A stretch of DNA of 64,000 bases from Oscheius tipulae (GCA_037178975.1 JASJZH010000001.1:7486501-7550500); one strand, 5' to 3'; shown: positions 1-14,165, counted from the stretch's first letter. Notes: a model not told the origin generated them from the sequence alone. Made by a program: numbers and translations.

Positions 1-2
1 TG

Positions 3-3000
3 GGTGCGCCTGCGACCGACTCGTCGCGCTCTCGCATGACCACTCCGCTGGCCAAGGTGGGTTTGAGCTGCAGCAGCTCAGGAAGACAGATCACTAGGGG
101 GTTCGGGACCATACGCCTAGCTCAACTAGCTCCCTATTCGAGGCCCCGTTTCTCTTTTCTTCTGAGGGCAGGTTACATTTTTGGTGGCATGACGACGACA
201 GTTTTCAGCCCCCTGGGGCAGACTACAATTCCTGTCATTTGATCTGTTTTTTATGCCGAAAGAGAAAGAGAGAAAGGTGCTGGGTGTGGGGGCGGAAAGG
301 GCTGAATAAACACTGTTCAGGGATATCTCAAGAGCCGATAGTATCTTTTTGTTACTTTTTGAATCGTCCTTGTCTTAAACTAACTTGTTTTCAATGCATT
401 GGACAGGGTTTAGAGTTCGAAGCCCTTGTTTTTACGTAACACTTTTAGGTTATTGTAAGAGGGTAAACAAGTCCAAATGGCTTGAATATACAGAGACAGA
501 CAGATTACGAAAAGGGTATACAAGATCTTCTTTATTTGGTAACAAATCATATAAGAAGCAGCTCGTTTTGCGACCTTTCACTCTGCATTCAATACTCATT
601 GAACCCGTGAAATTACTCCCATAATGGCTCATTTCCTATAATGGCCTTGCTTCAGTCAGTAATGGGTTTTTTCAATTATTAGGACTATTATCCCAAATTA
701 CCCTCTCCTTTCTCACAGTTAACTTTTTTCAGCTGGACGTGCTCAGTCGACGTCTTCTAGAAGGAGCACAGCTGAAAACCCACAAATATTTTCGAGTGGC
801 CGTTCCTCAAGCTCTAACCGGTCAGTCTCTCGTCGCCCTCGTCTCAGAAAAGGTTTGCTTCTATAGAGTTTCTTATGAAAGTTTTGGATTGAAGGGAGCA
901 GCAGAAGATGAGGCCGAGGCTGTTCATCTGGCCACACTTCTCCTCCAACACGGCTACCTCTTCCCCGTGATTGAGCAAGCGATCTGCGTCAGGGATGATG
1001 GAACCCTCTATCGGCTACAGAGACCCTACTTTTGGCCTTCTCATGCCACACAGACGGACAACGTCGAATACGGTGGGTCTAACAGGGATTGAGGGTTCAA
1101 GCTGAGGTCGAAAATCCTCGGAAGAAATCAGATGAGTTTGTGACACCCTTAAACCTTACTTCACGACCGTTTTGTCCACTTTGTTAACTATGGTTGGCTT
1201 TTACAAAGGTTTACATTTTACACTTGAGGAAACAAGGTTTGGGTCCGAATGACTGCTGAATTGACCGAATTGACTGGCTGACTAAACGGCTGAACTGAAT
1301 AACCAGCATCCTGGTTGTGGAGGTTCCTTTCCCTTATACAGTTTCAATTCATTTACAAATTTTCCCTACCAAGTGCATGATCTCCCAAAATAGACGCCCA
1401 AAGTAGTCTCTTAGTCGTCCTAGTTTTGCTAATTTGTCTTCCCCGAATGTTGCGGAAAGAGAGCGCGAGTCGACTCAGAGCACCCTCTAATGAGAGAAGC
1501 ATCACCCAAATCCTCCCTCGTTAGAAGAAAGATTCCAATTTTTTCGTGGTTGTTGTGGGCCACCAGAGCGAGAGCCTCCTCTCTCTCTCTCTCTCTCTCT
1601 GTGTCTGCTCTCTGCAGAGGCGCGCGGGTGTGTCCCCCACTATTGATTTTTTCGCGAGTCCCTCAGTTTAATTTACACATACTTAAATGTAGGGGAGAGG
1701 GAAGAGAGAATTGGACAGTTTCAGCCATCTATCTGAACAAGAGGCTGCTTCGAAATGAGCTAAAGCACGGGCTGGAAGAGGATGAGGCCGAGGCATACAA
1801 CAGATTGGCGGAGCTCTTGGCCCATATGTGGGGATTCATCACCCAACAGGCCGAGATGCAGCTGAAACAGCAAAAAGAAAAGAAGAAGGCCGACAAGGTT
1901 CGTAGCCTCGTCGCTGAAAATGAATGGTTTCCAGTTTAAGGTCGTCTACGACTCGGAGGAGAGAGCCTTCTGGCGAATCAGACGCCCTGGCCACTCAAAC
2001 TGTCTAGAGCAGCCTGTTCAAAAGGTTTGACCTTCTATATTTTTTCCTATTTCCATGTTTTTAGACGGAAAAGAGGTTGCGAAAACAGACCCCCCAGGGT
2101 TATAGGAACATTGTGGATAGGTTAAAATTCTCCATAAAGACCAAGCCGTGGCTCAAGGCTCTCAAAGCGTCCGACACGTGAGTTTTTGGAGGTTTTTTTC
2201 TTGAAATTGAAGAAATTAAACTCATTTTGTCAATCGAAACCCGAGTTTCAGGATGGTCTCATGGGTGGAACAGCGGGCCGACTACGACCCTTTCCTCAGC
2301 ACACCTCAGCCGTCGAACCCTTGGATTACTGACGACACGAGTCTTTGGGCTCTGAATACCGACCAGTGAGTCAATTAACAGGAAAAAATAACCGGAATCT
2401 GTTCAGGGTGGAGATCCCTACGGAACGAAGAGTCAAGAGATGGGGACTGTCAGTCCAGGAGCTGGTCGGAGACAAGATCGGAAGACAAGTCATGGAGACC
2501 TTTTTGGAAACGGAATTCTCACAGGAGAACATCAGATTCTGGCAGTGTGTTCAGGATCTCAAGCTGTCGTCCAATCGAGAAATCGAGAAAAAGTCACAGC
2601 AGATCTACGACGAGTTCCTCGGACCCAGTGCTGCCTCCCAGGTCAATGTGGATTCCAAAACCTACGACCAGACAGTCGACTGTCTTCGGAAGGCCAATAC
2701 GGACACTGCCAAAAGACATGCCCTGTCTTGTGCCGAAGAACACGTCTTTACCCTCATGGCAAAAGACAGCTATCCGCGATTTGTAAGATCACAAATCTAC
2801 AAGGGAGTTCTGTCCGCGGCACAACAACAGGGAACGAGGAGACTCGGCTGGAGGAACTTTGTCTTTGCCGGTGAGTCTAATACAATTTGACTGTTCGGCT
2901 GGGAAGAGGGGTGTTTACCAGCCGGATAGTATGTTCATTATGAATCCTAGGAATCTTAATGAGTATATCGATAGAGGTAGAACGCTTTCGGAAACTGCGA

Positions 3001-3498
3001 GTCAAGTAATAGTAATGCCTCTGCACTGGAAGAGAGTCTGGGGATAAAATTAGAACTGAGAATATGTTTCCCAATAAAGGCAAATAGAATATAACATTAG
3101 ATTGCCGAGCGGAGTCGAACCCGGATCTCTCGGGCCAAAAGTGCGCGCCTTAGCAATACACAAACTTTACTAGGTCACAGACGGACAGACACACAGAGAC
3201 GACAGCTCTTCAAAAGAATGGATCAGTAGGGCAGTCTAAGAACTGAGAAAATGAACAGTGGGTGAGAACAAGCCAGCAAATTCATAGCGGTTGGCGTAAC
3301 CTAACTCTCTAGAGGTTAGGATTGCTTTGTAGTAGCCGATTCGACCCTTTCCCTCTCTAAAATCTCTATTTTCCAGGCGCTGGAAAGAAGCCAGTCACGA
3401 CAAAACAGCAGAAGACAGTCCGAGAAGAGACCTCGGGAAACCCGCTGCCGAAGCAGCTCTCCTCCGATTCGCTCCCGGTCCGACAACATGTCAAGTGA
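3..3498 (+). CDS. R7-family regulator of G-protein signalling (DEP-GGL-RGS), 5' end partly outside window
   Basis: This gene encodes a GTPase-activating protein for G-alpha subunits that pairs with G-beta-5; nematode members are EGL-10 and EAT-16. Exons: <3-56, 733-852, 895-1072, 1725-1897, 1935-2024, 2065-2177, 2252-2365, 2407-2870, 3377-3498. The order is a DEP domain (ends near 1072, with GYLFPVIEQA and YRLQRPYFWPSH), a DHEX helix region (1725-2024), a GGL segment (2065-2365, with DPFLSTPQPSNPW) and an RGS domain (2407-2870, with ETEFSQENIRFW and DSYPRFVRSQIY). A short polar tail ends in QHVK. The DEP start differs from the conserved EGL-10 form, so I favour EAT-16 but do not assign it. 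The ATG at 36 may be the start or may lie inside a longer first exon. The 42-nt segment 853-894 is treated as an intron because removing it restores the DEP alignment. The gene is convergent with MCRS1. Confidence 0.9.
1579..1600. repeat. (CT)n microsatellite in RGS intron
   Basis: An uninterrupted CT dinucleotide run lies in the 652-nt intron between the DEP and DHEX exons. It has no visible coding role. Confidence 0.8.
3104..3175 (-). repeat. tRNA-derived element (family 1), antisense in RGS intron
   Basis: Read on the minus strand there is an A-box-like block with GTATTGCTAAGGCGC and a B-box GGTTCGACTCC about 45 nt downstream. No complete acceptor stem can be drawn, so this is not a working tRNA. 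The same block recurs at 50815-50890 and 53187-53265. The TAAGGCGC block resembles the D-arm of Leu or Ser tRNAs. It is probably a short interspersed element or a retroposed tRNA. Confidence 0.6.
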
Positions 3499-3534
3499 GA
3501 TCGAGTTTATTGACTAACAATGAGAGAGCATCTT

Positions 3535-6210
3535 TCAGACCTGAGCCTTCGGAATAGTTGACGGGTTGTTGACGAGTCGGAAAGTGAGTTTGATAATGCC
3601 GAACTCGATCATCGTGTTGTTGTTCAAGCGGGTCTTCTGTCCTTCGTCCAGTTTCTTTCCGTCCACGATACACGAGGCCGGAGAGAGATTGCGCATCCAG
3701 AGCTCTCCATTCGATTCCATTGTTATTTGCGCCTGTTTACGGGAGATCTTTGCCGCAGGACCCTGAAAGATGATTTCTCGATCTCCCCCTCGCGTAGAAT
3801 TCCAAGGCTGTAGGGTCCACTACACTCACCTCAAGCGACAGATTCACATCTGCCGAAATCTCTGATGTGTTCCTTCCCAAAAGAACGGGCAGATGTTCGC
3901 GTCTCAACACGAACCGGACCACTTTCCCGATGAGAGTTGCCACTGCCCCTGGTCCCAGTTGGGCGTCGGTCACGATTCCTGCCACTGGTTGCACCCCGAC
4001 CTAAATTTTCTTGTGCATTCTAAAAGGAGACTCACCTTTGCAAGTCGGTTGTTCAAAAGGCGAAGATCAGCGGCAGCTTTCATGGGATTGGCTCCGCAGA
4101 GCGCAGAATTTCTCTCGACTCGTTCAAATTGGGCGGGAACACTGGTCGGAGGTGCCTTGGTCAGAACTTGGTGTCTGGAATTAGAGACTAGGCAGAAAAC
4201 TGTAGGTATACTTATTCACTGGGGGGCACGGGTCTGTTCGGTATCTACCTCAGGGGCATCAAGCATAATACGACTGTTCGCGAGTTCGGTACTTTCTCTT
4301 CTTAGCATAATATGGGCGTCTCAAGTGCCCCCTTTCTCTCTCTCAAATACCTCACACAGCTTTGATAAATTAGATGAAGGAGAATCAGTGTGCATATTGT
4401 ATAACATAGGGTAGCTGAAGCCCCCCAAAAAATTATATCAGTCCCAGTCGACTTTTTGCTCAAAATTATGTATCATGAATTGTTCATATATCTGTTCCCA
4501 TTGTTCTATTGCTCTTAGTTTTCTCAGCTCTTACAGATTTTCCAAGGAGCATGAAAGAGTCATTTCATATCGACCACCATGTTGACGGCCAAGCAGATGG
4601 ATACCTAATCTTGATTGACTCTTTACGATTGTCTAAAATATGTTGCCCCAGGGATCGCATACAGTCAGGCCAGGCTGAGGTCGCGACGAGAGCAGAGCAA
4701 AGATACGGATCCCAATCGGGCCCGGCCTGGCGGACGCGTATATTTCGGCCAGGTTGTTAGTCCTAATGCTGTGCCATCACCCCAATTTTGACCGAATTGT
4801 ACGAATGAGACATGCTTTGACGGTCACGATGGTCACCATCTTACCTCAACATCATATGCCAGTGATCCAAGAGAATCTGCGGAGTTCTGGCTGAATGAAA
4901 CTCTTCCGGATGGTCCTTGATCAACTCGCCCATCAGCTCGAGACACGGATTTTGTGCGGGCTCGATCTCTCGAAGGATTTCCTCCTCCCTGACGGAAAAC
5001 GGCGTCTTCGACTGGATTTTCAGTACGAGTTCTGGATGCAGCTCTTGCATTCTCTTCTTCGCCTGTCTGGACAGAGCCTCGTCGTACATCAGCTGGTACC
5101 ATCTTTCCTCCATTTCTTCTGTACCGTAGTCTCGACTGAACCTGCAGCCCCTGTGGACGGCTTCCATGTCTCCTATCTGAAACAGCCCATTCGAATGTCT
5201 TGTTCGAATCTTACATGAGTGATAGCCGTGACCAGGGCGATGTCGTCCTCTGCTGTCCAGTCGTTTAGCTCCAGACTCAGGGCTTCCGCTGCCTCGTGAG
5301 CGGCTGCTATCTCCTAGAAACTGAACTGAACGCGAAGGAAGGGAACAGTACCTTGGCTCTGATGTCCTTGCTGGCGATTCGACTTTCTCGTCTCTTCCGC
5401 TCCATTCGGGCAGCTTCTTCCTCTTGAATCGCGTCGTCCATTGCCTAAAAACTCAGTCTTGCGGTACTACAGATTGCTTTGGACTCACCATTCGATCCTT
5501 GACACTGATCATGTGGGTCCTCTGTCTGAGATCATGTCTCTTGGCCGCACTCGTTGATCCATCAGACGAGTGTCTTTCGCCTTTTTCGATCTGCAAACTC
5601 TGTTTCAAACTTCACTTGATCCAAACTTTACCGCCCAGGCGGCCAGAGACTCGTCAAAGGGAGTCATTGGAGAAGGTTCAGCCGAAACACAAGCACCAGT
5701 GTCAAGAACACTGGCCAGATTAGTATCGATGCTCCTGAAACGGTGTTGTCTGAATCTTTAGAATAACTCACAGAGCGACTGCGGAAGGCATTGGAGCTGG
5801 TCTCGGCTCGTCTGAATTAGAAAAAGATGAACTTGATCTTTCACTGAGACGTCTCTGAAATTGGAACTAGTTAACTTTTGACTTACACAAACCGTATGGG
5901 AGCGGGATCCGCTGTCGACCAACTCATCATCAAACTTAGGTCTTTTGATGTCCCTTGTGCTCCTGCGAATCCGTGTATCGGAATCTGCAGGCGAGTGTTC
6001 TTCCGAATAAGCATGTCCAGAGGACCCGGCCTTCGGGAGAGCATCTTCCTCATCTGCTGAATGGTACAGTTCCTCGTTCTCTGTCGTGGCCACTGATTCC
6101 TTTGGTTGTTTTTCATCAGCGTTCGAAGGATCGTCCATCGGCTCGGGAGCAGAAACTGTCTGATCAGGCGAGTTCGGATCGTTGGTGGGGTCTAGACGGG
6201 CATCATCCAT
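3535..6210 (-). CDS. mcrs1: Microspherule protein 1 (MCRS1), FHA-domain chromatin factor
   Basis: MCRS1 is a nuclear scaffold of the INO80 remodelling and NSL acetyltransferase complexes. Exons (minus order): 6210-5887, 5854-5772, 5734-5632, 5590-5489, 5444-5352, 5313-5215, 5176-4845, 4174-4036, 4000-3830, 3762-3535, giving 557 residues. The N-terminal ~190 residues are acidic and Ser-rich (with STRDIKRPKF). The MCRS N-terminal domain spans exons 6-7, with LNDWTAEDDIALV, VHRGCRF, ERWYQLMYD and ELHPELVLKIQSK. A C-terminal FHA domain follows, with LRREHLPVLLGR, GPAAKISRKQAQI and NNNTMIEFG. All phases agree and the motif order matches the vertebrate protein. The stop is 36 bp from the stop of the convergent RGS gene. 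The start lies about 600 bp from the divergent ATP synthase gene. Intron 4175-4844 is unusually long (670 nt). Confidence 0.93.
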
Positions 6211-6814
6211 TTCTAACAGTGTTATGGCTGGTCGTAAAAAGCGGGTAAGAAAGAAAATAGCTTGTCTTTATCGATTTTTAGTTAGAAGTTTTTAATTTTA
6301 GTCAGTTTGAACGCCCGCCAAGAAAATACCGTAACATTTGAAAGGAATTCAAACAATTTCCACGTCTTTCCTAAAAAAAATCTCGATCATTCGTTTCGTG
6401 TCTTTCCTTCTGCTTTTCTTGTTATTTTTCATTACTTTCGCTAGCAACGATTATTTGTGGTAGTTTGTAAACGTTGCTCAACGAAGTACCAAAAATAAGA
6501 TGCGGCAAACTCCTTTTATACTACAACTGCTTGTTATAAGGGGTATCGCGTCAAATATTTTGTTTGGCAAGAGTAGGAAGAGAAATTACATGTTTTTCAA
6601 GCAAAAAACACTTTTCCTTTTGAAAAATTGCTTCAAGGTCTGTGGGTTCAGGTCTCGCTACGATTTTTGGGGGGTTCTTGCAACGACTAGGCCGCCCGTC
6701 CCAGTTCAGCCCGCGAGTAAAGCGAGCCTTTTCTTGTTGCTCGAAGGATCTTCCTCCTTCTAAATCCGTGATTCTTTTCCAAGCAACCACCAAAAACATC
6801 GTTTTAGGTCCAAG
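6211..6814. promoter_or_regulatory. Shared divergent upstream region of MCRS1 and ATP synthase alpha
   Basis: These 604 bp separate two divergent housekeeping starts, so both promoters must lie here. The stretch is AT-rich, with no convincing ORF or TATA box. A GCCCGCCAAGAAAA motif near 6312 resembles an E2F half site. That is pattern resemblance only. Confidence 0.45.
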
Positions 6815-8744
<1,930 letters not shown>

Positions 8745-8940
8745 GCGCATGGTTGTACCTTTTTTGTAGACTTTGTTTTGTTGTAGAACGAGAGTAAGTA
8801 AATATCATGCGAGTTTTCCCATTGTTAGTTATTAGCGACTCATTTTATTAAAAACTGAACGGCTTTGTATAAATTTTATGAAGAATTCATTAAAAATTGA
8901 GATAGCTGAGCAAAAATACATGAGGTGGGCTTTGGGAAAG

Positions 8941-10876
8941 CTAGATTGTTCCTTCTCCAGTTTGTTCTTCCTCGTCAACTGGGGCCACTTTGGCGGAACG
9001 TCGTCCTCCATAGCAGACGTCTCTTCCAAAAGCGTAAACCGACCTGAATCATTCTTTTTCTGATGCAAAATAAATGTTTACCAGATAATATGACCGACAC
9101 AGAACCATAGCGCCAAATTGTAGCCAACAAACGATAGCATGTCATAGAGTGGCGGGTCTTTCGAGTCGAGAACCTAAATTATTTAATCTTTTCCAATGGT
9201 TTAACTATCAGAACCTCGGTGACCCTCATGGAATCGTACTGCAGACTGAGTCTGGCTATGAAGTCCTGGCTGTTTTGGTATTCAGAGGGCAGATCAAACT
9301 CTTCCAGTTGGCCTGGGTACGAGGCAAAGAGACATCTTCGCTCATTGTCCTTTTGGCAGTCCTTTAGCTCTTCCCATCCCCTCAAATCCTTCGGAATATC
9401 TGTTTCGTCGCCTCTGGCCAAATCAACATAACGCCGAGCACAGGCCTCATACTGCTCTACTCCGCACACGTTGGATCCGTCGATCAGCCTCGCAAATTCA
9501 CTGAAATGGCTTGTACCATTCTTTTCCGAGCCTTTACCTGAATTGTTGCCTATTGTAAGCCATCAGATCAGCCATGACTGGATGACAGCCACAATATCTG
9601 ACAGCGACTGTGAGATGACAGATCAAAAGCGCCGTCTCGTTGTTCTCGACATGTCTTTTGTCAGCTCGACGGGAATCTCCCAGCGCCTGTCCACAGGACG
9701 GTCGACGTGTGAAGGCTCGACTCTGATTCGAGAAAGTACAAAGGTTTGTGATTGGCCCACCTCCTTGTGCATTTTCAGCCGCACACCACGCTTGTCTCTC
9801 AGCCGGATCGGATTCGACAGATACTGTTCAATGGTCGACAGTTCAGAATTGCCTTCGATCAAGAAGACGTCCACTCCAGGATGTACTCTCATGTAGTCGG
9901 CATACCAGGAGTTTCTCGGGATCTGGGAACAGTTGAGTCAGAGATGGGCAGATTGCGGAAATTGCGGAGGCGCGATTTGAATAGGTAGTGCGCACTCGTA
10001 TAACATACAGACTGTTTAGCGAAATTGACTACGGTAATTCGCCGATAGGCTGCCTTGTGCTATAAGGGTTGATGCGCACTCCAAAGACAAAAGAGCGCCT
10101 CCGCATTCCGCGCGTTTTGTTTATTTTTCCAGTGATTTCAAGCAGTTTTTAAAAGCTTCTTCACTTACTTGGAAGAGAATGTTGAACTGTTTGTCAGGTG
10201 ACGTGCTGTTCTGTACCATAGATCGGTCGTGAAGCAGCCAACACATGCCTACAGGACCGGCTAGAGAGACAGTAATGAGGTTTTGACAACAGACGTAGGA
10301 AGTCATCTGGACGCCCTGGTATTGACACGAAGAAATGACACTTTGACAGTCGATCTGCATTCTCTGGATGGTCGAGTTCCGTCCAAGGGAGGGAATATAC
10401 TGGGCGAGGACGTCCGCTCCTCTCTGGAGAGAGCTCGGCGACGGAGGACTGGCAGAATACTCCGCGGATTCTCGGAGAGATGGATTCACCCACTCCAGAA
10501 GATATCTAAATTAGTGGCTCTTGTCTACAAATTGCCCTTCATCGGTAGCCGGAAGTCTGTTGGCTTCCGGAGACCGCCCAGGCCACTCACCGCATGCTAT
10601 TCTCTTGACGGATATTGCTGCTGACCGAGTTGATACCGTCCTGGCTGAAGGGCATCCGATTGCAGATGACCACAGCCGGCATGGCGATCCGATCTACCAG
10701 TACCCTTTCAAAATATTGTAATCTCCAGCAAAAAATGCCTCTTACAGTTTAGTCTCGGTCTTCTGGGTACTTTCGGCATAATCAAGGATGAAATAGAGAC
10801 TGTGGAGCACGAAGAGAGCAGTGCAGGCGGCTAGAAGGGCGACAAAGACGGCCGCGTTGCAAATTTGGAGAAACAT
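8941..10876 (-). CDS. DEG/ENaC-family (degenerin-like) ion channel subunit
   Basis: This encodes a trimeric plasma-membrane cation channel subunit of the degenerin/ASIC class. Exons: 10876-10746, 10704-10591, 10505-10169, 9922-9761, 9722-9538, 9500-9206, 9173-9082, 9043-8941, giving 472 residues. TM1 is near the start (FVALLAACTALFVLHSLYFI), followed by the family motif AMPAVVICNRMPF. The Cys-rich extracellular part includes LTVAVRYCGCHP and YEACARRYVDLA. The second membrane segment reads MLSFVGYNLALWFCVG, and an acidic tail (VAPVDEEEQ) follows. The pore-region G-x-S of classic members is not obvious here. The His-Gly motif normally before TM1 is missing. The reading frame stays open upstream to a TTAG acceptor near 10895, so a 5' exon may be unannotated. 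It lies 262 bp downstream of Trm6 on the same strand. Confidence 0.85.
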
Positions 10877-11137
10877 TCGGCAACCAGGGAACCACTAATA
10901 GCCAGTTGCCATGACCGCTGTCCAGCCGGACTTATTGCGCAACTGGGCGGGCCTTTGTTTGGATCTCCCTCATCTCGGGAGCTATAATTGTTTTCTTGAT
11001 AAGCTGGTATCAGGTTACACAGGAGCTGTGCTCAGGAATGATACGAATTTGGGAAACGACTTCACGAACAATAACAGCAACAATATGACCCTAGAATAGA
11101 GGGACCGGAAAATGTAGGAAAATGCCAACAAGATAAG

Positions 11138-13505
11138 TTAGGATGTCGTGGGAGCTGGGAGAACCTTGATTCCGGATAGAACGTAGCCACTGGCGATATG
11201 TTGAGTCATCAGGGGATGTGTTCGATCGGGAAGGACCTGGTGGACGCGATACATTTGTTCGCTGAGAGCCACGTTCAGACAGTTGTTGTCCATCAGCCAC
11301 GACTGGGCACGGACCAGTGTCTACAAGATATTTGGTTTTTGTGAGCCCAAACAAAAGGGGATACCTGCAGATCGTTGTGATAGATGGCTATAGCTCCTGC
11401 CGGCTTGAGTTTCGGATAGAGAATACGAAGACAATCGACGACGTCGATCTGAAAGAAGCCTTCATTTTTGGGCTCGTAATATTCGTCCCATCACTCTTAC
11501 TCTAAAGCGCAACCGTCTCTGTCCGTTAGTACGCACCGTGGCCGCTAGAAGAGCCGCGGCCCACTTATTGTTAGCCCAGCGGTACGCGCGCTGGACTATA
11601 AATCTGAACGATCCGGGTTCGCTCCTCACCTACGTGTTACCCATTAGCTGTCAAAAACGGCAAGTTCTTTTTGTTTTTGGCTCATTCAACGCATTCTTTT
11701 TGCAGGCCTATGGAATTTTTTGGTAGCACCTGGTTGTGCTTTTCGGCAGCTTGCCGCCTCTCGACTTGCTCGTTATCGCTAAGGGGAAAGTGAAGACTAG
11801 AAAAGAAAACTCAGCCTATAAACTGAAATGGACAAGGACACTACTTGTAATTATCAGCTACTTCAAAGAACATTCAACTTTCCCATGTTTGAGATGTTCG
11901 AAATATTTACGTGCTTCCATGGATCGATCACCCCATCCTGTATTCCTGATTTGCCACTTTCACGGGGCTTCAAATCCAGGTGTTCGGACAAGCGAGCTAA
12001 TTATCAGAGCTATGCGAACGGAAACACGCAATTAGCATAATAAATGTGCAGGAGTGCTACAGGATATCAGTATGCGCTGCTGTTCTGGTCAGCGGTATGG
12101 AATTACTAGTGCGCGTGTGTATAGTGGACGAGGAAATACTCACGGATCGACAGGCGAGGATAAGGGAATCCACTCCGCTGGCTATGAATCCGAGTCCACG
12201 TTGTTCTCTGGCTATCCGTTCGGCCCTTTTCACGTTAACGTCCTCGGTTGTCGATGTAGAGGCAGCCATCTAAACCTGTTTTTGAAGACTGAAAGAGTGT
12301 TGAATCGTACCGGTTTGTCCAAAGATCCGTCGGCAGTTTCACCTGTCTCCATTTCTTCTTCCTTGACCTCGGTCCCGTCGTCGTTGATTCCAAGAAGTTT
12401 TCTGATGCGGACAGGAAGATAAGGAGCCAGTGTCTGGAGAAAGTATTGAGAAAACTAATGAAGATGAAAAAACCTCGTCATCGAAGTTCATGGCATGGAG
12501 ACAGGGAACACTTTGGGCCATAACACCGCGATGGACCTGGATACAGGCACCATTCCCTGCCAAGCGTTCCAGAATAGCTGCTGTCACGATGCCTTGCAGC
12601 TGAGTTTGGATTTAAATGGATTGAGAAAAAAGAGTTACCTGATCAATGACGAGAACATTTCTATTGTGGACAATGTGTCCCATTTGGAGAAGAAGACCTA
12701 GTTGGTTGATTCTAAAAAAAAAACAGTCCGTGTAAGAAAGAAAGACAGCAAAGTACCGAAGCATTCCGAACTTTTCCGTATCTTTCGTGTAATATGAGCT
12801 GGCTAATAGACGAATCGTTGGCTTCATAACGAGAATTCTGAATTTGTGACTGAAGAAAGTATGACAGAGTTCAAACCTGTCGGAATGCTTCTTCATTTTT
12901 CGGCTAATGTACTTGCTCTGGGCGTAATCTGTCCGATTGGCGAATCCTTTGTTACCTTGGACAAGTTTGTCAACCTGAAAAAGGTGCATAAGGACCAAGT
13001 ACAACAACGTACAATGATCGTAGTACGAGTGCCACCACTCTTCATCTCCAAAACTTCCGTTTGAGTGACTTCTTGGCCAGCCTGATTTGTTGTCGCGATT
13101 TCGGCCTCATCTTCAGCATCATTCGATTCAGCGATGGCTGTTTTCGGGACGTCTGTCTCGGCACTAGACCCGTTTTTTGTCAGAAAAGCTGGAAATTACA
13201 CTTTACAATGATTACAGAGCAAATACGCAAGTCTCCAGAGCTTTGACGTAGCTCTTCCAGTCGTTGTTCGGCTGAAATCGGAGTCGCTTTCATTGCAGAA
13301 ACCTCGAACAGGCCGTAGGGATGTCCGATACATCTGAAAAATCCTAATGAGCTAGAATATTGATGAATTGCTACCCATCACACTCGAATCGCAGTTTTTC
13401 GACCAGGATTTTCGAGGTTCTCGTGAATCTAACGACGCGGTACGTCTCCCCTCCTACTTTTTGCACAACGACGTATTTTCCTTCTCGAATACAGTCGTCT
13501 TCCAT
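11138..13505 (-). CDS. trmt6: tRNA (adenine-58-N1)-methyltransferase non-catalytic subunit Trm6
   Basis: Trm6 is the tRNA-binding partner of the Trm61 methyltransferase; together they make m1A58 in nuclear tRNA. Exons: 13505-13375, 13333-13227, 13188-13013, 12974-12877, 12837-12757, 12711-12639, 12599-12474, 12433-12311, 12269-12144, 11448-11365, 11320-11138, giving 435 residues. Visible family blocks are the N-terminal CIGHPYGLFEV, then TDYAQSKYISRKMKKH, VMKPTIRLLASSYY and VDSLILACRS, and finally VHQVLPDRTHPLMT with ASGYVLSGIKVLP. All phases agree. The 695-nt intron 11449-12143 has phase-0 ends and needs no extra exon, and it carries a tRNA-like sequence. Neighbours on the same strand are 240-260 bp away on both sides. 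Exon 2 ends at a GTATTT donor chosen by phase and is the least certain junction. Confidence 0.93.
11545..11630 (+). repeat. Degenerate tRNA-like sequence in Trm6 intron
   Basis: There is a D-arm-like TAGCCCAGCGGTACGCGCGC, an anticodon-like CTGGACTATAAATCT and a B-box GGGTTCGCTCC. The T-stem and acceptor stem do not close, so this is likely a tRNA pseudogene or element. It happens to lie inside a gene for a tRNA-modifying enzyme. Confidence 0.45.
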
Positions 13506-13748
13506 CTGGAAATAGGAAGAAAATGAAAATTACAAACTATAATTGCAGCAGTCTCAGAACTGGGCAAGCACTCATTTTCAACAGAACGCAAGATACGAGA
13601 ATGTCTGTACGTTGTGGATCTACATAACAAAGTTTTAACCAAAGATTTATTCACAAAAAAGGCTATAAAAACCACAAACTTTGGTAGGAAACAGGGTTTG
13701 AATTGAAATATTTTGGCTCTATAAAACAAACGCAGTTTGGCGAAATGT

Positions 13749-13988
13749 TTAAATTTTAACTTTCGAAAGTTTCAATGACATCGACAAGTTTTGGTGTAGA
13801 GTATGAAGACAATGAAGGAAGGAGTGGAGCACTGTCTCTGGGAGTAAGTCAGCGATAGAGAGTAAACCCTCTCCAAGGTACTCCTTCGATTTCCTTTGTA
13901 AGACGTGCGCCCTATGAACAGGCGATATACTAGCTATCCTGAAACTCACTAAAAAAAATTTCGATTACTTAAAACTGATTTGGCTCAT
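13749..13988 (-). CDS. Small unrecognised protein, 69 residues
   Basis: I do not recognise this gene. The model has two exons: 13988-13969 (MSQISFK, last codon split) and 13938-13749, joined by a 30-nt GT...AG intron with a T-run before the AG. The product has a basic start, a hydrophobic helical middle (LLSIADLLPETVLHSFLHCL) and a basic end (SLKLSKVKI). Support comes from the open frame, the good splice ends and its place between two genes of a same-strand series: 244 bp before Trm6 and 178 bp after the 86-residue gene. It has no domain I can name. It could be an artefact. Confidence 0.38.
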
Positions 13989-14165
13989 CGTTTCAATGCG
14001 CTTTTCCCCCACATACAGAAGCCCAAGCAACCTTATAAGGATCATCGAAGATGACTACGGAACTGTTCAGAACTGACTAACAACTTTCTGAAGAGAACTG
14101 TGAAAAAAGGTTTATTTAACTTGAGATTTGGAGGTCGGAGTTGACGATGAAAGAGCTAAAAACGA

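Noticed and set aside
11490-11540. Extra Trm6 exon in the long intron
   Set aside because: The only candidate leaves the phase wrong, while joining the flanking exons directly is phase-correct and matches the family alignment.
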